Assembly (NCBI GenBank): GCA_016716765.1
Contig: JADJVA010000011.1
Location: 10,268-74,267, forward strand
DNA from: Bdellovibrionales bacterium
GTDB lineage: Bacteria > Bdellovibrionota > Bdellovibrionia > Bdellovibrionales > UBA1609
Direction of reading: 5' to 3'
DNA length: 64,000 nt
The notes below the pieces were generated by a model, which saw only the letters and a program-made list of their open reading frames with translations, had not been told where the DNA came from and ran no database searches. The translations under genes and the position numbers were made by a program. Of this stretch, positions 58,229-64,000 are shown piece after piece (position 1 is the first letter of the stretch; each line of letters starts with the position of its first letter).

Positions 58229-58909
58229 TTAGGATGAAACGAGAGCCCAATACGCATTAATTGGATCTCGATGAAATAGGGGCAAATAGCCAGATTGATT
58301 TTTAAAAATCATGTGGAGGACTTCGACTCCAGCCAGGATTATCCTGGCTGAATGAAATGTCTTAAATCCGAGCATAGATCGAATTCTCTTTTTAATAAAT
58401 CTGTGATCTTGTTCGACCATATTGTTGAGGAATTTCGACTTTCGAACCTCAATTCTATCTCGATTTTCCTGATTCACTTCCTTCATCGCCGCGATGTTGG
58501 CACCTGACTTATCTATGTTCGCTTTCGCAGGCAAACCGTGTGATCGGATGGATTTTTTTAAGAACCTCTTCGCGGCTTTTAGATCCCTTTTGGCAGTCAA
58601 GAGAAAATCAATTGAGTTTCCAAATTTGTCGACTGCCCTGTAGAGATATCGATCCTTCGCTTTGATGCGAATATAGGTTTCATCAATTCTCCGGGAAGAA
58701 TTTACGGGTTGTTTGTGCTTTCTGAATTTGGCCTCGAGTTCTGGACCAAATTTGATGACCCACCTGAATACGGACATATGAGAGAGAGTAACGCCCCTCT
58801 CCCTCATCATTTCGGCCACCTGCCTGAAGCTCAATGGGTACTTGAAATATAGAAAGAGACAGCGCCAGACAATTTCCATTTGGAATCTCATGCGCTTTCT
58901 CGTCGCCAC
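58229..58909 (-). CDS. IS6-family transposase
   Basis: A protein of 226 residues. FLYFKYPLSFRQVAEMMRER with GVTLSHMSVFRWVIKFGPEL is the IS6/IS26 HTH region, then RRIDETYIRIKAKDRYLYRA (first Asp), KANIDKSGANIAAM (second Asp) and the Glu in NMVEQDHRFIKKRI. It looks full length. Inverted repeats could not be recognised by eye, so the element limits are open. Confidence 0.85.
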   Translation of the reverse strand: MATRKRMRFQMEIVWRCLFLYFKYPLSFRQVAEMMRERGVTLSHMSVFRWVIKFGPELEAKFRKHKQPVNSSRRIDETYIRIKAKDRYLYRAVDKFGNSIDFLLTAKRDLKAAKRFLKKSIRSHGLPAKANIDKSGANIAAMKEVNQENRDRIEVRKSKFLNNMVEQDHRFIKKRIRSMLGFKTFHSARIILAGVEVLHMIFKNQSGYLPLFHRDPINAYWALVSS

Positions 58910-59027
58910 CTATTCCTCCTGTTGGAAGCATAGAGCCGAGCGCTGCATATGGAATAGACCAGGGGGACAAACTGGCTGAATTCTCGCCTTTTAGTTGTGG
59001 ACTCAAGACCAATTTATTTAGTCTAGT

Positions 59028-59531
59028 TTGGCTAAAGTTACAGAGCCAATATTCGAGTGGACAGTGCGAGCCGACGACGGCCAACGAGTGAAATTCGATA
59101 AACCTGGGATTCGTGATGTTACCATCGAAATGGTGCCAGAGTGTGTGTCGAGACCCGAGAATCCAAACAACCCCCTGAAAGCCAAATTCTATAAAGAAGA
59201 CACTCCTGGAGAATCTGATAGGTGGAAGTTTTCCGATAAAGTTACATTAGATACACCAGGTTGGGCGATGACTAGAAAACTGGATAAATACGGCGGCGCC
59301 ATTAATGCAAAATTTGAGCGAGGCAGGAAGGCCGCTAAATATATAGTACACCCAAGGGAAATCGCAAGCCTCAAAGAAGGTCAGACAGTATTAGTGGTCG
59401 AGATCGTAAATGGTCAATGGATAGATCTCCGACTACCACTTTGTAAAGATAAGACTCCCGCCGATAATAACGGAATTCTTCCTAGATCAGATGAATTAAC
59501 TGGTATGGGACGGGATTCGACAAAAAATTAG
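59028..59531 (+). CDS. hypothetical protein, possibly 5' truncated
   Basis: 167 residues from TTG 59028 without a clear ribosome binding site, just beyond the IS6 transposase. Beta-rich pattern (FEWTVRADDGQRVKFDKPGI; TVLVVEIVNGQWIDLRLPL). No signal peptide is visible, which may mean that the start was lost. Confidence 0.4.
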   Translation: MAKVTEPIFEWTVRADDGQRVKFDKPGIRDVTIEMVPECVSRPENPNNPLKAKFYKEDTPGESDRWKFSDKVTLDTPGWAMTRKLDKYGGAINAKFERGRKAAKYIVHPREIASLKEGQTVLVVEIVNGQWIDLRLPLCKDKTPADNNGILPRSDELTGMGRDSTKN

Positions 59532-59550
59532 AAGGAAACTGGCCCCTAAA

Positions 59551-59649
59551 GTGACATTTCGCAGTCGAACTTCAAATCCTCCTCTCAATTTTTGTTGGTC
59601 GAGCGCAAAAATTGAGAGGAGGATTTGAAGTTCGACTGCGAAATGTCAC
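59551..59649. repeat. perfect 44-bp inverted repeat (dispersed repeat R3, both orientations)
   Basis: The left arm 59551-59594 and right arm 59606-59649 are exact complements around an 11-base loop. Each arm starts with GTGACATTTCGCAGTCGAAC, the outer core of the dispersed repeat family. It lies 20 bases after the stop at 59531 and could act as a terminator or as a large RNA hairpin. Confidence 0.85.
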
Positions 59650-59694
59650 TTGTATCAATGCAAATAGTTTGTCCTAGGCTGGGTCGTATTGATG

Positions 59695-59708
59695 TTGATC
59701 GAAATCAA
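59695..59708. promoter_or_regulatory. FNR/CRP-family box
   Basis: TTGATCGAAATCAA, identical to the box at 37917. It lies 81 bases before ATG 59789. At the common -41.5 position it would place the transcript start near 59743, with CGTTTAAT as a possible -10 region. Confidence 0.5.
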
Positions 59709-59788
59709 TGTAGCAATACGCAAAATACGTTTAATTTTTCATCAGTAAATCCGATCTATTTAAAACTCAAAAAGGGGAGAGTGTCGAA

Positions 59789-60124
59789 ATGAAGTTCCTA
59801 ATATCTATTGGAATCCTAGCGATCAATCTGGCATCTGAATCACAAGAGGCAATTTATTCGAAGGAACCGTGGTATATAGTCCAGATAAGTAGTGGGCCGT
59901 TTACAGAGTGTACCAAGGATGCTGGGCGTGAATTACTTGAGAACATCATTAAAGATTCAAAGACGGAGGTTCCTGAAAGAAAAAAACTAACTTTGGGGGT
60001 TACCACGAAATGTGGAGAGTTTATTCTTGGCCAAAATGTGACCTGTTACCCTACCCCAAGAGCACAGCTTTTTATGTTTGGTACAATTCAAAGAGGGAGT
60101 GTATTGAAGGGAAAAAAGGCTTGA
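59789..60124 (+). CDS. small secreted protein
   Basis: 111 residues with signal peptide MKFLISIGILAINLASES and GGGGAGAG ahead of the ATG. Mature part of about 90 residues with three Cys (FTECTKDAG; TTKCGEF; VTCYPTP). No family recognised. An FNR-type box sits upstream. Confidence 0.6.
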   Translation: MKFLISIGILAINLASESQEAIYSKEPWYIVQISSGPFTECTKDAGRELLENIIKDSKTEVPERKKLTLGVTTKCGEFILGQNVTCYPTPRAQLFMFGTIQRGSVLKGKKA

Positions 60125-60200
60125 TGGATTCGGGGTTGTTCTAGGTGGTTAATCCATGTCGCGACACTATTTTGGGGAAAAACCTAAAGGCGTTATTTTA

Positions 60201-60372
60201 GTGACATTTCGCAGTAGAGCTTCAAATCCACCTCTCAATTTTTTCTAGTCGAGCACAAAGATGGGTTGAGTCACCCGTCCATTTATACAATTTTATCTGA
60301 CAGGGTAAATTTTTTGGTTTTCTGGATCATTTCTAAGGAGTCTGAACGGATCTCTCCCTTTCCAAAAGAAAG
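60201..60372. repeat. dispersed repeat, copy R4
   Basis: Begins GTGACATTTCGCAGTAGAGC and follows R2 block by block to CTCCCTTTCCAAAAGAAA, ending at the palindrome at 60373. Confidence 0.75.
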
Positions 60373-60406
60373 GTGACTACCTGTTGAAATTTCAACAGGT
60401 AGTCAC
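60373..60406. terminator. perfect 34-bp palindrome, likely terminator
   Basis: GTGACTACCTGTTGAAA followed by its exact complement, no loop. On the minus strand it is followed by CCTTTCTTTT, and it lies 20 bases after the stop of the lipoprotein gene at 60426, so it fits a terminator of that gene. Confidence 0.6.
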
Positions 60407-60425
60407 TTGAATTACTTAATGTGCG

Positions 60426-61250
60426 TTACGGAAGTTCCTGGGCATTGATCCAAAAATCTGCGATACACGTACTCGCTTGTCCAAAAGAACCAAATCTAAT
60501 CCTTGCTCGCCTCATTAGTGTGACGTCGAAACTAAATGTCTTCGTGGTAGACGCAATCTGATCGGTCATGGTTGGAGCTACAGAAATAGAATTATCCCAA
60601 TTGCTACCAGTGTCAGAGGGACTCAGCTCTAAAGCCATGTGTCCGTAATAACATCCTCCGTTCTGAGAACCTGTGCAAACGGAGCAATTACCTGACACCT
60701 TCCTATAAGAAATCTGAGCGGTGGTAGTTCCAACAATTGAGAACGGTTGGCCCCACCAAGCTGAACTCTGAGCTCCCACATTGATGCCTAGTTGATCGAC
60801 TGTAATTAGACGGCTAATTCCAGACGGTCCAATAGGCCCCTGTGGACCTTGACTCCCCACGGGCCCCTGAGGGCCTTGGGCACCTTGAGGCCCCTGTGGA
60901 CCTTGATTGCCCTGAAGTCCCTGGCTACCTTGTGGACCCGGTTGTCCAGTCACATCTATTGTGGTCCAACCCGCCGCCTTGCAGATCTCAAACTGAGCGT
61001 TTGTTTCAACGAAGTAAAGATTGCCTCGACTTGAACCATCACACGACGGTAGTTCAGTTAACGATTCAACAGATTTACTTGGTCCGGCGAAGTAGTTTGG
61101 TGGATTCGAATTATCTGGTGAAGGTGATGAAGACTTCTCACCTTTTAAACACCCAGTAAAGGTGAGCAATACATATGCAAGAAACATTCGAGCCAATGCA
61201 TTTGATTTTCGGTTTAGTGTAACTCTAAACATACTTATCAAGGCTTTCAT
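60426..61250 (-). CDS. lipoprotein with collagen-like repeats
   Basis: A protein of 274 residues. Signal with lipobox LTFTGC (MFLAYVLLTFTGCLKGEKSS). A short domain (LPSCDGSSRGNLYFVETNAQ, then FEICKAAGWTTID) is followed by about 14 Gly-X-Y triplets (QGPQGPQGAQGPQGPVGSQG; PIGPSG), then a C-terminal domain of about 130 residues with four or more Cys (CSVCTGSQNGGCYYG). Collagen-like stalks usually lift a head domain from the surface. Confidence 0.75.
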   Translation of the reverse strand: MKALISMFRVTLNRKSNALARMFLAYVLLTFTGCLKGEKSSSPSPDNSNPPNYFAGPSKSVESLTELPSCDGSSRGNLYFVETNAQFEICKAAGWTTIDVTGQPGPQGSQGLQGNQGPQGPQGAQGPQGPVGSQGPQGPIGPSGISRLITVDQLGINVGAQSSAWWGQPFSIVGTTTAQISYRKVSGNCSVCTGSQNGGCYYGHMALELSPSDTGSNWDNSISVAPTMTDQIASTTKTFSFDVTLMRRARIRFGSFGQASTCIADFWINAQELP

Positions 61251-61524
61251 TGCATATCTCCTACGAGACTATCGTTCATTTTTTCCATTTTTGCAGATTC
61301 TTAAAAAGCCAAATAATTCAAATGTTCCATATTCCTCATCTTGATTCACCCGGTTCCGTCCCAAGATTGCCACGACCTCGTGCCATTCGCGTAAATGCAG
61401 TTCAAACACTAGTGAGATATGAGCAAGACTATAGCAAATAAAATCGCTCGGACCTAGAGGAAAGGAAATTTGCACTAAACTTATCATATTTGATCATTTT
61501 CTGTTCCATACCAGGAACGACAAA

Positions 61525-61552
61525 TTGATGTAGATCAATCTATAGATTGATC
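61525..61552. promoter_or_regulatory. FNR/CRP-family box overlapping a 20-bp palindrome
   Basis: TTGATGTAGATCAA (61525-61538) matches TTGAT-N4-ATCAA. It overlaps the perfect palindrome GATCAATCTATAGATTGATC (61533-61552). It is about 275 bases before the collagen-like lipoprotein start at 61250. Confidence 0.45.
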
Positions 61553-61754
61553 GTGTCGGTCAGTTCAGCTATGTACCGGATTACACGATCTACAAAACAC
61601 ATGAAGCTTTGATGTTCGAATGCCGATCTGTTGGCGTTCACATGAAAATACTGAAGAATTGCGTTGAAAATGGGGAGAACTAAATTGAAAAGCACATTAA
61701 AATGTGGTTGCTCTGGCCAAGATGACCCACTTGAAAAAATAGTTGAAGATTATT

Positions 61755-61839
61755 GTGACATTTCGCAGTAGAACTTCAAATCCACCTCTCAATTTTTTCT
61801 AGTCGAGCACAAAGATGGGTTGAATCCCCCGTCCATTTT
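61755..61839. repeat. dispersed repeat, copy R5 (short)
   Basis: Begins GTGACATTTCGCAGTAGAAC and stops after CCCCGTCCATTTTA, where it meets the 3' end of the gene at 61852. It is a truncated copy. Confidence 0.7.
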
Positions 61840-61851
61840 AATTGACATTCA

Positions 61852-62445
61852 TCAAAATTTCCAGCGAGGCAGTCGGAAAATTCGGTTCACCCGAACTGGA
61901 AAGTTATGATGAGGAAACTTTGCGCTGTAATAAGCAATTTGCTTGTGCGCGTGTTCACAAAAATTTTTATCGTTCCAAAGATGAACCATCTCCTTTCGAA
62001 CGAGTCGAAGTTTCGGCTCTTCGATATCTTTGGATTTAAATGCGCGGCCAGTGTAAGGATTTAATTTAGGCCACGGATTACATTTGTGCTCCAAATGTCC
62101 ATGCGGGACTGAGGGGTAGTTATCGGCATCGCCAATGGTGAATAACCATGGACTTTTCAATCCTCTGGGTAGAAACTCGAGGAATTGAGGTTCGTCTTCA
62201 GTTTTGGCCAACGTGATCATCTGCTGGTTTTCATCATCACTAGGCACAGACCGTACCTCGAAACTGGTTTGATTCTCGCTTGGATTAGACCTTGGATCTT
62301 GGATGGTATTTTTCTCATCGACAAGCCATTCAAGAACTTCATCCCGTTCAGTCCAATCAGCCAGGCTAATTAGGCCATGTGAAAACTCACAATCTGTGAC
62401 AAACACAAAAGTTATGATCGCTTCTTCCTTCAGACTAGAATCCAT
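61852..62445 (-). CDS. hypothetical cytoplasmic protein
   Basis: A protein of 197 residues. A conserved-looking block near residue 105-135 (GDADNYPSVPHGHLEHKCNP; KLNPYTGRAFKSKDIEE) has His and Asp residues that could bind metal or nucleotides. No signal peptide. Family not recognised. Its C-terminus abuts repeat R5, so the end may have been changed by that repeat. Confidence 0.55.
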   Translation of the reverse strand: MDSSLKEEAIITFVFVTDCEFSHGLISLADWTERDEVLEWLVDEKNTIQDPRSNPSENQTSFEVRSVPSDDENQQMITLAKTEDEPQFLEFLPRGLKSPWLFTIGDADNYPSVPHGHLEHKCNPWPKLNPYTGRAFKSKDIEEPKLRLVRKEMVHLWNDKNFCEHAHKQIAYYSAKFPHHNFPVRVNRIFRLPRWKF

Positions 62446-62749
62446 TTCTGCCTCCCACCTGAGTTAGAAAAAAACGTATTAAGTCGAGTTATTGGGTCCA
62501 TCCAACCCACTTTTTATGAGATCGTGTAGGACGGTTCAGCACACAGCTGCCTACCAGATCCTGAAAAGTTATAATTCAATCCTTATGCCGACATCGATTT
62601 CGACAAACTCTTGCGCTCAAGCATTAAACCATTCATTCGTCACCGCCTTTGAAAATCTCAGATGGCGGATTTTATTAAAAAAGATCTCCAATTCCTTTCA
62701 CGGTCAGCGAACGGATCTACAACATTCCAAAGTTTCTCTCTCGTTTTCC
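62446..62749. other. intergenic stretch, nothing recognised
   Basis: About 300 bases between two minus-strand genes. No repeat, hairpin or gene was picked out. Confidence 0.4.
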
Positions 62750-63505
62750 TCAATGACCTTTACTCGCCGCGGGGAATCTTTTCGACTGATTTTGATTGCC
62801 AGAAAGAAGCTCTTTAACTTTCGAATCAAGCTCGTCGTCGATGTCAATATCTATCACCTGCTGTTCGCCTGAATCATTGCCAATGAATGGAATTGCTCCC
62901 AACATCATGACTGGAAATACTTTCCGCAAATCACTCGATGAACCAGTACTTGTGACTTTAGTTTCCCACATCATTTTGGGGTCAAACTTCTCATTTTTCG
63001 CCCTTGGCTTTAAAACATCTTTTGCATCATAAGCAGTGATAAGTACAAATCTATTATATGTTGTTACCTCATCAGTAACTGATTGATATCCCGTTGGAGC
63101 ATATGGATTTGATGGCTGAGTTTGAAAAGAACCAATCTTTTGTCCATAATTATTTGTCACAGTAGTGTTCGTACCATTTTGACCACCATACACAGGAACT
63201 GACCTAGTGTAAGTCTTAGTATTTGGGTCACTGATGCCATACGATAACATAACAACCATATCAGCCAATTTAACATCAGCGACTGGCTTGAACCCTTTTT
63301 TTTGCAATGAATTGCTAACTATTTTAGAATACTCTTTGAATCTCAAATCATTATCGTTGCCTTCTTTCAGACCAGATTCAATTACAAAAGTTTCCGCCGA
63401 TATATCCGCCTCTGCGATGGCATCAACTTTTACAATATAGCTGGATGTTGCACAGCCGACCAACGAAACCAAAACAATCATGACAGTTAAACAATTAAAC
63501 ACCAC
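62750..63505 (-). CDS. DUF4136-like lipoprotein
   Basis: A protein of 251 residues with lipobox LVGC (MIVLVSLVGCATSSYIVKVD). The mature domain has ADMVVMLSYGISDPNT and FVLITAYDAKDV, the plan of DUF4136 lipoproteins, although the usual DUF4136 core is shorter. Likely in the periplasm on a membrane. Confidence 0.6.
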   Translation of the reverse strand: MVFNCLTVMIVLVSLVGCATSSYIVKVDAIAEADISAETFVIESGLKEGNDNDLRFKEYSKIVSNSLQKKGFKPVADVKLADMVVMLSYGISDPNTKTYTRSVPVYGGQNGTNTTVTNNYGQKIGSFQTQPSNPYAPTGYQSVTDEVTTYNRFVLITAYDAKDVLKPRAKNEKFDPKMMWETKVTSTGSSSDLRKVFPVMMLGAIPFIGNDSGEQQVIDIDIDDELDSKVKELLSGNQNQSKRFPAASKGH

Positions 63506-63583
63506 AATCCCTCCAAATCAGAGTCAACTGGTTGGCCAGGTTTTCCCTCTGGGCACTGAGTGTTGATCGAGCCTCCAATTTGC

Positions 63584-64000
63584 TCACCCTTTTGCCTTTC
63601 GCAATATTAATTCCTTACACAATTTCTTAATATCAACGCTATCCTGACTTAGATAGGTCTTTGTCTTACCCAAAAAGCCACTGAATACCGTGCATGTCAT
63701 GCTTGTGGCGCAGAACGTCCTCCCGTCATTATAGCAATTAGACGCATCTCCTTGACTCATCTTCACTTCGCATGAAAGTCCCTCATCGATGAGCTGAAAT
63801 GAGAAAATGGGATCACTTCCGAATAACACTTTTCGCTTTGAAATCCGTGAATTTGTTACGACAGCACTACCTATAAAGGCCTCATTTTTATCACACAGAT
63901 AGGATTGAGTAATTATGAAACAATCACCGTCATCACATCTGAACAAGAAGGATCCAAACTCAGGGTACTTCATATTATCAACAAAAACCTGATAAGGAAG
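63584..64000 (-). CDS. hypothetical protein, 5' end outside the window
   Basis: The frame is open from the window edge (LPYQVFVDNMKYPEFGSFLF) to the stop at 63584. Six or so Cys (FRCDDGDCFI; NCYNDGRTFCATSMTCTVF) suggest disulfides and export. The true start is probably beyond 64000; an internal ATG lies at 63973. Confidence 0.55.
   Translation of the reverse strand, partial: LPYQVFVDNMKYPEFGSFLFRCDDGDCFIITQSYLCDKNEAFIGSAVVTNSRISKRKVLFGSDPIFSFQLIDEGLSCEVKMSQGDASNCYNDGRTFCATSMTCTVFSGFLGKTKTYLSQDSVDIKKLCKELILRKAKG

Larger units (their letters stand above)
60125..60425. other. intergenic stretch with repeat R4 and a palindrome
   Basis: No gene. Dispersed repeat R4 and a 34-bp palindrome fill most of it. 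Confidence 0.6.
61251..61851. other. intergenic stretch with FNR-type box and repeat R5
   Basis: No gene recognised over about 600 bases. It holds the FNR-type box and palindrome at 61525-61552 and repeat R5 at 61755-61839. Confidence 0.55.

Noticed and set aside
60842..61159. Plus-strand frame across the collagen-like region
   Set aside because: It is the antisense of the Gly-X-Y repeat; the lipobox and terminator support the minus-strand gene.
1..64000. tRNA genes, rRNA, attachment sites or an integrase
   Set aside because: None could be recognised by eye, so integration of the transfer module at a tRNA cannot be claimed.

Overview
The window reads as accessory DNA from a Gram-negative (diderm) bacterium. 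It has type IV secretion genes, several lipoproteins with clear lipoboxes, and Sec-exported proteins. The style (RHS proteins, many secreted proteins of unknown function, purine-rich T4SS genes) would fit a Bdellovibrio-like or other Bdellovibrionota genome. That placement is an inference, because no rRNA, tRNA or housekeeping gene is present. No integrase and no CRISPR array were found.

Layout. (1) 1-11439: a truncated IS21-type element has landed in a DUF2779/RecB-like nuclease gene. Downstream lie an SNF2 helicase, a small cold-shock-like protein and a large Eco57I-type methylase with an N-terminal nuclease-like region. A convergent ASCH protein, a radical SAM protein and an RHH protein follow. 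This looks like a restriction-type defence cluster. (2) 11440-15960: gene-poor DNA with an inverted repeat pair, a decayed IS3-type element, a secreted protein and a BrnT/BrnA toxin-antitoxin pair. (3) 15978-37481: a conjugation module on the minus strand. It has a winged-helix protein whose gene carries about 29 copies of an 11-bp repeat, ParA, a VirD4-type coupling protein, a replication-relaxation-like protein, a hairpin-rich oriT-like segment, and VirB10, B9, B8, B6, B5, B4, B2 and B7-like genes. Paired palindromic operators sit between this operon and a divergent regulator gene. Secreted accessory proteins and a trypsin-like protease follow. (4) 37494-50225: a six-gene, translationally coupled operon of exported coiled-coil or membrane-active proteins that ends in a Sec-exported RHS protein and a membrane protein that may be its immunity partner. 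An FNR-type box lies upstream. (5) 50226-64000: an RHS tail remnant, an AvcD-like anti-phage deaminase coupled to a 70-aa gene, a HEPN/zinc-ribbon protein cut by an IS3 element, a second copy of the first IS3-type element, an IS6-type transposase, a dispersed repeat family and several lipoproteins.

A recurring feature is the single-base frameshift. VirD4 (two), VirB4, two operon proteins, RHS, IstA and the IS3-type orfA genes are each restored by adding one base to a short homopolymer. None needs a base removed. This pattern suggests systematic homopolymer shortening in the assembly at least as much as real decay, so the broken genes are annotated at full length with the break noted.

The best candidates for undescribed biology are the RHS operon, the 11-bp phased repeat array inside the winged-helix gene, the AvcD plus 70-aa pair, and the nuclease-helicase-CSD-methylase cluster.
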